NCBI GenBank assembly: GCA_949317995.1
Contig: OX439048.1
Span: forward strand, 30,819,495 to 30,883,494
Source: Acholoe squamosa
Lineage: Eukaryota; Annelida; Polychaeta; Phyllodocida; Polynoidae
Reading direction: 5' to 3'
Length of the DNA: 64,000 bases
Below, one piece after another: positions 53,979 to 64,000 of the stretch. Position 1 is the first letter of the stretch, and every line of letters begins with the position of its first letter. Below the pieces are notes generated by a model. The model was not told the DNA's origin. It saw only the letters and a list, made by a program, of their open reading frames with translations, and made no database searches. A program made the translations under genes and the position numbers.

Positions 53979-54594
53979 CATATGGGTTTCTGGCCATTCA
54001 GCCCCAGCCATCCGGCCCCTGACCATCCAGCCCCTTCCATTCAGCACCTAACCATTCAGCCCCTAATACATCATAACAACATCATAACTACCTCATAAGT
54101 ACATCATATCTACATCATTAATACATCATAAATATGTCATAAATGCATCTTAGCTGCCAAGTTAGTTGAACAGTCTTTTCATACATAATAACTATGTCAT
54201 AGATACGTCATTCCTACGTCATAAATACATCATAACTTTAAGTCACCTGAAGAGTCATATTTATACATCATAAATACGTGAATCTTCCATCATCCCTACG
54301 TCATAACTACATTATAACCTCCAAATGAGTTGGAGAATCATTTTTATACATAAATACGTCATAAATACATCATGTGACTAGAATTTGGAAGTTATGATGT
54401 AGTGATGATGTTGTTATGATGTAGGAATGATGTATTTATGACATATATATGCCCTGTATGATCAAATCTCCATAATAGAGAGTTAATGACGTATTAATGA
54501 TGTATTTATAACATATTTGAGGCCGAATGGTCTGGGGCCTAATGACAGGGGGCTGAATCGCATGGGCTGTTCGGCAGGGGCCAAATGACCTACA

Positions 54595-54639
<45 letters not shown>

Positions 54640-55360
54640 GACAGGATATATATATATATATATATCCTATGTGTGTGTGCACCACCCACACCGAGGGGAT
54701 ATGAGAGAGGAGATATAGACCCTGTCAGGTAGGCCAGGGAGCACATAAATATTCTGTGGAAGGTAACTCTATATGCTAATGTGATATTGTGGAACCACAA
54801 AGCATGATACCCTTGTAGCTATCTATAGACTCATGGTCCTATGATTTGTATGTTAGATAGGTCCTTCATAATGTCCGGGAAAAGAACTTACTTTGGAAAT
54901 GTCATCGGTCGCATCAAAACCTGCGAGATCGATATCATATGTTGTCATGCCACCAGTTCTCTGCATAGTACAATTGTAATAAAAAATGTTATCAAAAAAG
55001 CAGAAAGAAAAATCTTGATGTAACCAAATGTTACTTTTGCATTAATGGTTTCGGGTTACTTTTGGTAAAAATATCAAAAAAACACGTCATGAACACCTGT
55101 TTTTCTGTGCCCCCTCCCCAAAAGTTTTTGAACGTTCAAAAGATGTCTTAAAGGTTCCTTTTGGACTTATCACCAGGAGATACATATGCATATACTGAAT
55201 TCCTTCTTTATGCTCACCGAGTGGCATAGTACCTCAAAGGGTTATAATGCCTATATACCCACCAGTTGCCTGATGATAACATCTCCAGTTATCACTTGTG
55301 TATCCACTGCTCCAGGGCTGCTTGCCTCCATTTTACAAGATGCCTCTTGAAAGTCAGATG
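52129..55360 (-). CDS. Extracellular Cu/Zn superoxide dismutase repeat protein: last domain and GPI-like tail
   Basis: Cu/Zn SOD domains convert superoxide to peroxide. Minus-strand exons, all AG/GT and phase-compatible: 55360-55263 ([21 protein letters not shown]), 54960-54892 ([12 protein letters not shown]), 53441-53320 ([24 protein letters not shown]), 52918-52798 ([18 protein letters not shown]) and 52335-52129 ([24 protein letters not shown]). Ligands equivalent to His46, 48, 63, 71, 80, Asp83 and His120 are all present, as is the active-site Arg (GKRL). The C-terminus [20 protein letters not shown] is hydrophobic and near the end, which suggests a GPI signal or membrane tail. It continues directly from the domain at 56460-58400 in phase 1. 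Introns carry MITEs and SINEs. Confidence 0.9.
52409..52727 (+). repeat. Dispersed repeat, copy 2, in a dismutase intron
   Basis: Homologous to 3171-3455, same orientation in the window; lies between exons at 52335 and 52798. Confidence 0.7.
53561..53735. repeat. Minisatellite in a dismutase intron
   Basis: About five imperfect units of roughly 35 bp containing TTAAAATCGACACAGGGACA and TGACCATTTC. Confidence 0.65.
53869..54666. mobile_element. Foldback element between TA tracts, with decamer repeats
   Basis: (TA)n at 53869-53985 and 54596-54660 bracket arms at 53991-54060 (CCATTCAGCCCC repeated) and 54530-54590 (inverse, GGGGGCTGAAT). Between them, 54066-54500 is made of ACATCATAACTACGTCATAA-type repeats with a 10-bp rhythm, inverted in the right part. 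Lies in the intron 53442-54891. Confidence 0.6.
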
Positions 55361-55400
55361 CTACAATTGTATATGAAGGAAAAATGGTATAATATCGCAG

Positions 55401-55627
55401 AGGTTGGCGGAAAACGTCTTTGGAGAAACCGGGACTTGAACCCGGGATCCTCCAACTTTGAAGCGGAAGCTCTACCCCTGAGCTACTTCCCCTGGCCTGA
55501 CGTTCTCTACCTTCCACCTACGCCTGGATCGGTGTGATACCTATAGGGAACATGTGACTACCCTGGAGACCCGCCCCTGCGGGTCGGCCACCCGGGCAGG
55601 TGGACGCACATAATCATGTTCCCCTAC
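55401..55627 (-). repeat. tRNA-derived SINE, copy 1
   Basis: About 227 bp shared with 55844-56071. It contains a minus-strand tRNA-like segment (55422-55491) with intact D arm GCTC/GAGC and TPsiC arm CCGGG-TTCAAGT-CCCGG, but poor acceptor and anticodon stems. An inverted repeat (GGGAACATGTGACTA / TAGTCATGTTCCC) makes up much of the rest. Confidence 0.65.
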
Positions 55628-55843
55628 ACAGCCCCCAACCAGCTTCGACCACCGAATTAACCAGCACTGAGGCACACACAGTTTGTTCTGATCCTGTTCC
55701 CAGGAACACTGTGGGTGTCACCTGTTTCCAAGTCTCCCAGTGCTAACAGGTCGAAGCGCTTGCCATATCACACCAACCCAGGTACCGAGCTCCGTAGCCC
55801 CCCTCATGCGGGTCAGGACTACTCGGTTTCTCCACCAGTGTAG

Positions 55844-56071
55844 AGGTCGGCGGAAAACGTCTTTGGAGAAACCGGGACTTGAACCCGGGACCCTCCAACT
55901 TTGAAGCGGAAGCTCTACCCCTGAGCTACTTCCCCTGGCCTGACGTTCTCTACCTTCCACCTACGCCTGGATCGGTGTGATACCGATAGGGAACATGTGA
56001 CTACCCTGGTGACCCGCCCCTGCGGGTCGGCCACCCGGGCACGGGGACGCACATAGTCATGTTCCCCTACA
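55844..56071 (-). repeat. tRNA-derived SINE, copy 2
   Basis: Same orientation as copy 1, in the same dismutase intron; tRNA-like part at 55865-55934, with B box GGTTCAAGTCC. Differs from copy 1 by scattered substitutions. Confidence 0.65.
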
Positions 56072-56459
56072 ATATGATGTTCTTTCATCCATTTATAAAG
56101 GAGTCTATAATGTTTTAATATGTCTGATGATATAAGAATAGAATGACTTCTAAATGTTCAGGTGTGTTCACTGCTGTTATGTAATACTCCAATAAGACAT
56201 TTTCCTTGGAGGTTATCGCCTTAAAATTAGAACTGCTCAAACTGAAAAGGGATGTTTGGACCGAATCCCTGCTATACGAAGACAGAGGTGACAGTATCAA
56301 TTTCACCATTAATATTAGTTAGTTGCCCTGTTCAATCAATACCTAAGATTAGAATCTTTGAGGAATAAATATGTTCTGATTGATAGTGCCAAGAAACCAG
56401 TAGAGCATGAAGCCAACTTCAGTTTTTTTATTATACCATAAGTACATGTGCATCGGTAC

Positions 56460-58400
56460 CTGTAGAGAGTTCTATCTTGCAACATGCCACTTTGGAGCCA
56501 GCATTGCCATTGATGAGACTGTTAGGCTGCCCTCCCAAACCAAGGTCATCCTCACCCACGTGAACCTATAAGGCCATATGGAATTTAAATAAATTAAGTA
56601 ATTTATGTTTCATGTACTGTGAGTTTTCATTCTTAATACATGCTAGTTTAGAAGGGAGGCGACATCTTTACATGCTATTTGGAAAAATTCAGATCATCAC
56701 TATTCATGTAATCCCATCCCCCAGCTATAAGGCTTGTAATATTTTGAGACAAAATTAATGGGTATTTTTGGCATTTATGTCCATCCAGAGGAAATAAAAA
56801 TAAAAAAAAAACTGATATTGAATTGCAAACTTTGCACTCACATCAAGTGGCCTACCAACAATATAAAATCGTTTTATCCCGTTTATGACTACTTCGTCTT
56901 GAGATTCAATTAGTGTTATACCAGGATCGGTGATAGTGTCATAGACCTCCCCTGCATCCCCTTGTTCTTCAATGTTTCCAAAGTCCCCAGGATGTCTGCA
57001 AGAAGGGCAAGAATTAGTATAACAAGCATTCTACAGTGGGTATTAGGTAGGATTTTATAGAGGCTTGAAAAATTGATGGACGCGAAAAGTGTGATTTTGC
57101 CGCCCGGCTAAAAAGAACCTATTTTCCTGAATAAAAACATGAATTAACATATTGTCGGATAAGAAGATCAATTTTTATGGTTAAAATGATTGATTGATTT
57201 AAACTAGGAACTAAATTGCATTGATTCTTAATCGGGTGCATAAAAAAAGCCAATTACCATATTGGCCTGTGTAAGCATCCGTGCGCTCATTAATTTCAAC
57301 TAGGCTATACCCCGGCGCTTATTCAAGACCGGCGCTTATTTAAGACTTAATTTATAGTGTATTTTAAAATTTCAACACCTCTGTACCATACCCCTGGCAC
57401 TTATTCGAGACCGACGGTTATTCAAAACCCGGGGCTTATACAGGCCAATACAGTCAGACTAATCACACCATTGTAGATTTGGCAATTGGATTTATTACTT
57501 CTATCTACCCGTCCCCTTACCTTACTCCTACATTTTCTGTCCACCGCCCACCATGGTCTACGCCATCAGGATTATAATGAGGACCTAGGTTCTGACATCT
57601 GTTGCTAACATCACCATTTTCATGGATATGGAAACCATGATTTCTTATACCATCTGATATGTTGAATCCTGACAATTGGACATAAATTGTCACAGGGCCA
57701 TCCATTCCAACCTGGGAAGGGAATGGACACTACAGTAAGACGTCGGTTTAAAGTGCATTTACGATGTAAAGTCTGTAGCATTCCCATGACAAGTGTATTA
57801 GAATGGCCTCCAAATTTATCTTACATCCACAGTGAAAACTAAGATGCTGACTGATTTGATGCAGCAAGAATGGCTGACTTTTCTCAGAAATGTCTGCATT
57901 TTTTTCTAAATTTTGACTGATGATAAAAAAAGTAACATACAAAGGCCTAGAAGCAGTATATATACTCTCAAAAAAACACGTTTAAATCATAGAATGTTAA
58001 ATTAACGATTTTTGTGCACATGTTTTGACTTTTTTTACGTTAAAAAATCGTTTGGCAAACTCAGGAACAAAATAAAAACTTTTTTTACGTTAAAAAGCAC
58101 ACGTTTTTTATGCCAATTGGGATATATTGTATCTGTCATTGAGTTTATGATTAAACCCAACAACCTGTTTAGAATTAGATTTTGTCAAATAGACCCCAGA
58201 ATTATCCCACCTCATCCAATAGCTTTGATAAGACTTCATGGTTTGATTGCATCTTATATGTTGTAAAATATAACAACAAGTCCATCTTTATTCACATACC
58301 TGCCTTAGCCGAATGGTTCCGCCAATCTGCTGCCAGTCTGCACTGTTTGCAGGGTCCATTACACATTTAGCTTCCCAGACGGTGGTTCCAATTACAGTAC
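56460..58400 (-). CDS. Extracellular Cu/Zn superoxide dismutase repeat protein: penultimate domain
   Basis: Minus-strand exons: 58400-58300 (VWEAKCVMDPAN, GGTIRLRQ), 57711-57521 (PVTIYVQLSGFN, HGFHIHENGD, LGPHYNPDGVDHGG), 56995-56842 (RHPGDFGNIEEQGD, VINGIKRFYIVGRPLD) and 56565-56460 (VHVGEDDLGLGG, NAGSKVACCKIE). Splice phases agree throughout, and the last exon ends in phase 1 into 55360. The seven metal ligands are present. The active-site Arg (SOD1 Arg143) is Lys here (GSKVACC), which may lower activity. Two domains with different exon structure in one protein indicate a multi-domain secreted SOD. Upstream exons before 58400 were not recognised, so the N-terminus is missing. Confidence 0.9.
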
Positions 58401-59322
58401 CTAAAAATGTGTCCCAAGTTGATACAGGCTTATAAAATAGCGATAAATACAGATATGCCCATCCCAATTGCATATGGGTCAGGTCTCCAGAAAGCAGTAG
58501 TGTTTTTTGGTCATTTTGAACTTCTATGGCTCTAGAGAAAGAAGTTGTGAACCAATCGTGTCTTACATAGACCCATTTGATAGAGGACACTTAGGACTAT
58601 CAGAAAGATGTAAATTTGTGGTCATTCATTAAAACTCTAAGACTTATAGCCTGCCGAAGTGATAACAACTGCCAAATTTCTTCTTTTTATACTTTTTGTA
58701 TTTTTTACAGGTGTCTTGTATTGAATAAAGAACATCCAGAGTATCCCAAAGTTATTTTTCGTATTGTATATAATCATAGGTATCATTTCCATAAGGTTTG
58801 GACATGTTACTGAGTGAGAATTCAAAATGGAAATCTGCAGTTTGTAATGTCCGGTACCTTATCTAAATCAGTTCTATAGCTTCAAAATCTTTGTTATTAC
58901 CCATATGAAGGGCCCTATTGTCCCTTATTATGAAAAAGAAAAAGTGTGTCTATCAGCATTATTTTGTCTCCATGTGAGAGGAGCTTATGTGAAATAATTC
59001 TGACAAAAGTACTGGATGTTATGTAACGTCCGGTACATAATGACCGGTACTTTTATCATCATGTAGAAGGCAGTCTACTGTGCATGCATAACTCAAATGT
59101 TGTCCCATTTTGTAATTGAAGTTAATAATAGATATATTGGACTTGTTATTTCATGTGTTTGTTATGCATATTAGGACATTCTTATATTACTGAGAGCAAC
59201 TTCAATTACCTCTATATTTCATCATTTTGGTACTGTATGTTACATGATACAAAACAAGCAATAAAAACGGAACCGGATGACCTAGGTTGGTATTTTTTGG
59301 TGTTCTGGGATGAGGAGATGTA
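58401..59322. other. Unannotated stretch upstream of the dismutase exons
   Basis: AT-rich; no exon of a further SOD domain is recognisable. It may be a long intron of the same gene. Confidence 0.45.
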
Positions 59323-60082
59323 CCTTGACAAGTTTGTTAAGGTTATATAAAGTAATTAGAAAATATTGTTTTCAGGGCCTTCAAGGGCAAAATCTTACAC
59401 TTTCTGACGACCTGAACAATATAGTATAACAACTGTTTTTAAAGTCATAGTAGATGGGTGTTTTGGTAACTGCTGCTCATCAAGTAATGTCGGGTCGAGA
59501 CATCCTTTTTAATATGATGATTCTCTATGACATTGATGAAGAGATAACTCAAGAACCCGTAGATACAGTTTTATATATCTTTATTGCGTAAGCTTAACAA
59601 TTGATGTTTCATGGTGAACAATACTTCTCGCTTGGCTAATGAGACGATACACATTTCCATTGTGAGAGATTCCATACTCAACTTACAATATAATAAATAA
59701 GTCCTTGACAAGTTTGTTAAGGTTATATAAAGTAATTAGAAAATATTGTTTTCAGGGCCTTCAAGGGCAAAATCTTACACTTTCTGACGACCTGAACCAT
59801 ATAGTATAACAACTGTTTTTAAAGTCACAGTAGATGGGTGTTTTGGTAACTGCTGCTCATCAAGTAATGTCAGGTCGAGACAGCCTTTTTAATATGATGA
59901 TTCTCAATGACATTGATGAAGAGATAACGCAAGAACCCGTAGATACAGTTTTATATATCTTTATTGCGTAAGCTTAACAATTGATGTTTCATGGTAAACA
60001 ATACTTCTCGCTTGGCTAATGAGATGATACACATTTCCATTGTGAGAGATTCCATACTCAACTTACAATATAATAAATAAGT
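59323..60082. repeat. 380-bp tandem duplication
   Basis: CCTTGACAAGTTTGTTAAGG starts at 59323 and again at 59703; copies are near-identical to about 60082. The duplicated block includes part of the LTR-like repeat described next. Confidence 0.9.
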
Positions 60083-60970
60083 CCTTCCGTCCCGTGATGA
60101 TGATCTCCATCGTGCACTCTAGTTTTACCATAGGAAGTCTATGGTTCCAGGCTTGGCGTGCCTGTATGTTAGGCCTTGTATGTGCGGGAATATTGGTGAG
60201 GGTGTTGAGGGTGCGCTGTTTGTGTCTGATAGTGTTTTCTTCAAGCTTGATTTCCTGTTCGGTCAATGTCACGTCTGCAGCTGTGCTGTTTGAGTTGTTA
60301 TTGTCTATAATTTGTGATTTGCAGAATTGTATGGGACTGGTGTTAATGTCTAGTTGTTGTTTGTTTGCGTTAGTATCTAAGTTTATAGTGGTACTTAGCT
60401 TATCGTGGTCCGACATCTGGTTATGTTGAATGATGGCTTCTCTTGTAGTGGTGTTGTCTTCAATGGTCTCCAGATAACCTAATACTTTCTTTTGTATGGT
60501 AACTCCTCTTTGTAGTGTGTATCTAAGTCTACTTCTTCTTTCTAATTTATCATCTAATTGGCTTTTGCATAGTGCAACAATAGTACTTCGAAAATTGTAT
60601 CTTGAATTTTGATCATTCATAATTCATGAAAGCTATGTACCGAAAAAGACGGGTTCTCCACCAAAATGTCAGGTCGAGACATCCTTTTTAAAATGATGAT
60701 TCTCGATGACATGGATGAAGAGATAACTCAAGAACTCGTAGATACAGTTTTATATATCTTAATTGCGTAAGCTTAACAATTGATGTTTCATGGTGAACAA
60801 TACTTCTCGCTTGGCTAATGAGACGATACACATTTCCATTGTGAGAGATTCCATACTCAACTTACAATATACTAAATAAGTCCTTCCGTCCCGTGATGAT
60901 CATCTCCATCGTGCACACTAGTATTACCATAGGAAGTCTATGGTTCCACGATTGGCGTGCCTGTATGTTA
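59868..60970 (-). mobile_element. Small LTR-like element with 304-bp direct repeats
   Basis: 59868-60171 and 60667-60970 are 304-bp direct repeats, each from TGTCAGGTCGAGAC to CTGTATGTTA on the plus strand. On the minus strand each ends in CTCGACCTGACA. A sequence TTTTGGTGGAGAACCCG follows the upstream copy, in the place of a primer-binding site. The 495-bp interior encodes a single short protein. This resembles a TRIM or other terminal-repeat retroelement in miniature. No target duplication was found. Confidence 0.6.
60063..60620 (-). CDS. Short protein of the LTR-like element
   Basis: 185 codons from ATG at 60620 to 60063, ending inside the downstream repeat. The product is hydrophilic, Asn/Thr/Gln-rich, with MNDQNSRYNFRSTIVALCKS at the N-terminus and probable helices (QLDDKLERRSRLRYTL). 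No zinc knuckle or enzyme motif. It could be gag-like by position, but I do not recognise it. Confidence 0.4.
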   Translation of the reverse strand: MNDQNSRYNFRSTIVALCKSQLDDKLERRSRLRYTLQRGVTIQKKVLGYLETIEDNTTTREAIIQHNQMSDHDKLSTTINLDTNANKQQLDINTSPIQFCKSQIIDNNNSNSTAADVTLTEQEIKLEENTIRHKQRTLNTLTNIPAHTRPNIQARQAWNHRLPMVKLECTMEIIITGRKDLFIIL

Positions 60971-61658
60971 GTTAAGCTATGGGGTGCAGCACATGATGCT
61001 GCATGGCTATGCCATTGTATACCGAAGGTGGCGCTGCACAACCTGCGTCTGAGCTGGGTGACCGTTTGGGCTACTACTGGTTCTACTAATAGATATATGG
61101 GTATCCTGTCCCATGGGCTTGCTAGGTCTGGTCCATACTGGAATGAACCGGTCTATGGGCCTCACTATGGGATAGTCCTGCAATGATGGTTATCATACAT
61201 AATGGTTATCCTGTATAATGTTTATCCTGCCTAATGGTTATCCCTTGTATTCTGGACTATTACTGGTATGGTCTACATATGACCAATAATCATGAATCAT
61301 CGTTAACTGGCCTGTTCTTGTTTTCCCTTCAGTAAAAACTTCAAATACAGTAATATATGTGTCTTTATCATTTATTCTGGTCGCATGGGAAAGAGCTACA
61401 AGGGGTATATGGGTTTTGCCTATCTACAAGGTATATTTAGGGAGCTAGAGGGCTAAAACTGGCCAAAAGGAGGTTTCTTTTCAAGCAAAACACAAAAATC
61501 TCAAGTGCAACTTGCAGGTCATGAAAATAACTGGGGTATAGCTTCCATTTTTGGTTTTGGCATTTCCCCTAGAGCACAGGGAAAATTTCAAGACCAAATA
61601 GGAATATGTGATCACTCTACTCTCTATGCTGGATGACTAAAGGTATATGGGCAGTTTT
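60971..61658. other. Spacer with a short tandem repeat
   Basis: 61180-61250 holds four copies of an 18-20 bp unit, TAATGGTTATCCTG. Otherwise no feature. Confidence 0.5.
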
Positions 61659-62397
61659 CACTAGACCCGAGACAGACCCTAACATAGCAACCATGTTCTA
61701 TTATTCCTATAGCACAGAGATGATATAGATATACCATGCAAAGCTTTAACATGTCCCTAGATGCATGAAAACAAATGGAAGTCTAGCTCCCATATCATGG
61801 CCTGGGTAGTCCATCCGATTTAGATGACACAGTTGGGGTAGTTTCGTGTTAGACCCGAGAGAGACCCTTAATCTCACTGATGTTCAGTCTGCCACCAGTG
61901 TATTATATATTTAACGATAAAATCTTATATGAAAATTGAACTATATGAGAGTAACTTGGCCTGCCAATATCAACATCTGACTTCATTAAGGCTTAGAGCT
62001 ATGGTATAATCACTAGAAATTGGACCTAAGAGAGACCCTAGACCCGAGAGAGACCCTGGACCTGAAAGAGCCCCTAGAGTCTGCCACCAGTGTATATAAC
62101 TATGATATCTTATATGACAATGGACCTTTATATAAGAGTAATTTGGCCTGTTCATATCAACATCTCACTCCATTAAGGCTTAGAACTATTGTATAATCAC
62201 TAGCAATTGGACCCGAGAGAGACCATAGACCCGAGAGAGACCCTAGACCTGAGAGAGCCCCTAGATTCTGCCATCAGTGTACATAACTATAATATCTTAT
62301 ATGACAGTGGGCCTTTATATGAGATAACTTAGCCTGTTAATATAAAGATCTTACTCCATTAAGGCTTTACAGGGTAGGGTCTCTCTCGGGTCTAGTG
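61659..62397. mobile_element. Foldback repeat with iterated GACCCGAGAGAGACCCT
   Basis: Ends CACTAGACCCGAGACAGACC and the inverse GGTCTCTCTCGGGTCTAGTG. The motif recurs internally at about 61853, 62037-62060 and 62210-62235. Two and a half units of about 190 bp (containing CTGCCACCAGTGTATATAAC and CATTAAGGCTTAGA) form 61890-62370. No coding capacity. Confidence 0.65.
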
Positions 62398-63420
62398 CAT
62401 AATTGAGGTAGTCAACTATTGTCCCATGCTATTGGTTTAAAAATGATATTTAACCTACCCACACTTATGGACTCTAACCCCCAACACCTGTAGTATATGT
62501 ACCCTAAAGCTTTTTAGGTTGGTCCAAAACTTTTTTTAGACCATCTGGCAGCCTAAGAAAGGACGATTCATGATTATTGGTCTTATAGTTGTTTTAGTGG
62601 GGCCTAATTGTACAGAAAGGTGAAATATGGGGGTTGATAGGTGGAGGTGATAATTATATAGAGATTACTATAAAGCAAGATTTATAATGAATTTAATGTA
62701 TGTATTATGCTTACAGTAAGTAACATGAGGTACACAATGATGTCAATATACAGGTATGACATGTTCGACAGATCAAATATGGCTGCCAAGACATCACTCT
62801 TGCATTACATTGTAGAGAATAAAAAATCAAAGAAAAATACTAGAAGTTAGGAACTGCGAACTACGTCTATTTTTTACAGGATACAGTTTGAGGACTCAAT
62901 GGGAAATGGGGAGTGGCAATGCGAGACAACAGTCCCTAAATTGAGTGTTGCAAGTAGTAGTTTAAAATACAACATTGCACCTTCAATCAATTTAATCAAG
63001 TGTGGGACTGAAATAGTCCCATTGCTTAGTGCAGTCTGTATATACAAAACACCTGTATAAGTTGCACTCAGAATAATTCTAAAAGCTGCACCAATGGTTT
63101 GAAATGGTTTATAAGCCATAGCTTGTATACAGGGTCTATGGTGTGCCTTCTATTCTTTAGATGGTGGTGATCTTTAGGGCTGCTCATCCTACCACTCAAC
63201 CCATCAAGGCTCCCCTGCTGATGGCCTATTAAGCTTTTGTAAAAGCTATGAACATACAGCAAAAAAATAAACCTTGTAATATAGAAATAATTAAGACTTG
63301 TGTTATGTGAGAACCACTGAGTTAACACCCATGCTCTATTTACCAGTGTGACCAAAACATAAAGTCTTTGACCTAGGCTTCCAGCAGAGACATAACTCAA
63401 CAACGAGAATCCCACTAACT
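62398..63420. other. Unannotated stretch
   Basis: No exon, RNA gene or recognised repeat. Confidence 0.45.
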
Positions 63421-64000
63421 ATATATTCCATTTGCAAGTTGCTAAATCTTGTATTGACCTGTAACAACTTTGAATTTGACAACAAACACTTCTTACAGGT
63501 CAGTGGCAAAGCCATGGGAACCAAGGTGGCCCCTTCATATGCTAATATATTCGTGGGAGATTTCAAACAGAAATATGTCTACACTTATAGAGACAAACCC
63601 TTTCTTTGGAAACGTTTCATCGATGACATTTTCATCATCTGGCCCCATGGCCTACCTAAACTTTTGAAATTTGTTGAGCATCTAAACGGCTGTCACCACA
63701 CAATCAAATTCATCCTCGGATATTCACAGACTGAAATTAACTTATTAGATGTGAAAGTAAAACTTAATCACAGGGGTGAAATTGGAACCACCCTTTACTG
63801 TAAACCAACGGACAGCCACAATTACCTACTATTCTCTTCTGAACATCCAAGGCACACATTATTAGGAATCCCTTATTCCCAATTCCTGAGATTGAGAAGA
63901 ATTTGTTCTACTATCCCGGAGTTCAGACATAATGCACTAATGCTAAGCAGCCACTTCCTACAAAGGGGGTACCCAAAAAAACCTAATACTTAATGTGATC
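63421..64000 (+). CDS. Penelope-like element reverse transcriptase, partial
   Basis: Fragment of a Penelope-family RT: LLNLVLTCNNFEFDNKHF, then SGKAMGTKVAPSYANIFVGD, the catalytic RFIDDIFIIWPHG, INLLDVKVKLNHRG, LYCKPTDSHNYL and SSEHPRHTLLGIPYSQFLRL, then RRICSTIPEF and FLQRGYPKK. A stop at 63991-63993 follows an A-run; the neighbouring frame (NLILNVI) continues the family sequence to the window edge, so a one-base indel is likely. No sequence upstream of about 63421 matches the RT N-terminus, so the copy is 5'-truncated or begins after an intron. The GIY-YIG endonuclease, if present, is beyond the window. Confidence 0.88.

Noticed and set aside
53775-54098. Open frames with long Ile-Tyr runs
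   Set aside because: Translation of a (TA)n microsatellite. The same holds for 36337-36639 and 54483-54800.
55422-55934. Two functional tRNA genes on the minus strand
   Set aside because: The acceptor stem pairs poorly and the anticodon stem is imperfect. Both lie inside a longer duplicated repeat, as expected of a tRNA-derived SINE.

Overview
The window looks like nuclear DNA of a marine invertebrate animal. Evidence: two intron-containing host genes with GT/AG splice sites that keep phase; Ngaro-type, Polinton/Maverick, Penelope and LTR retroelements together; many MITEs; AT-rich, microsatellite-laden intergenic DNA. A short dispersed repeat ending in ACTCACTCACTCA recalls SINE-like repeats of molluscs and other spiralians, but I cannot fix the phylum from sequence alone.

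Host genes. (1) 3.8-5.9 kb, plus strand: the last three exons of an ecto-5'-nucleotidase (NT5E/CD73-like) with a GPI-signal-like tail, but a one-base frame offset in the middle exon. (2) 52.1-58.4 kb, minus strand: nine exons encoding the last two Cu/Zn superoxide dismutase domains of a multi-domain extracellular protein, also ending in a hydrophobic tail. Their introns are full of repeats.

Layout. 0.2-1.7 and 11.5-12.7 kb: AT-rich minisatellite arrays. 7.26-9.82 kb: a compact LTR retroelement with LTRs and a 5-bp target duplication, carrying only gag plus the end of integrase. 13.1-16.1 (minus), 16.7-21.3 (plus) and 36.4-41.3 kb (minus): three Ngaro-type tyrosine-recombinase retrotransposons; the latter two show the diagnostic A1-ORFs-B1-A2-B2 split direct repeats. 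All three have a 46-nt GT...AG segment between the RT/RNase H and recombinase coding regions. 22.1-30.4 kb: an 8.3-kb non-coding foldback element with long inverted ends built of iterated GAGGACA/GGGGACA motifs. 30.5-36.3 kb: part of a decayed Polinton (membrane protein, packaging ATPase, chromodomain integrase, small late genes) interrupted by two MITEs whose boundaries can be read to the base.

41.28-49.78 kb: the most striking item, an 8.5-kb DNA transposon with 25-bp terminal inverted repeats. It inserted into the outer end of the third Ngaro element, and the empty site survives in that element's second repeat. It encodes a spliced protein of about 1,134 residues that I infer to be a DDE-type transposase. 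It carries about 15 copies of GTAACGATGGTCAC, all outside the coding exons, five of them in a 384-bp tandem array. The 4-bp (ATAT) or TA target duplication and GGG...CCC ends suggest a Sola-like element, but the superfamily is unproven.

59.3-64.0 kb: a 380-bp tandem duplication, a small LTR-like element with 304-bp repeats, a foldback repeat, and a Penelope-like reverse transcriptase running off the edge. Order of nesting: Polinton, then Ngaro in its TA-rich 3' flank, then the DDE transposon in the Ngaro repeat.
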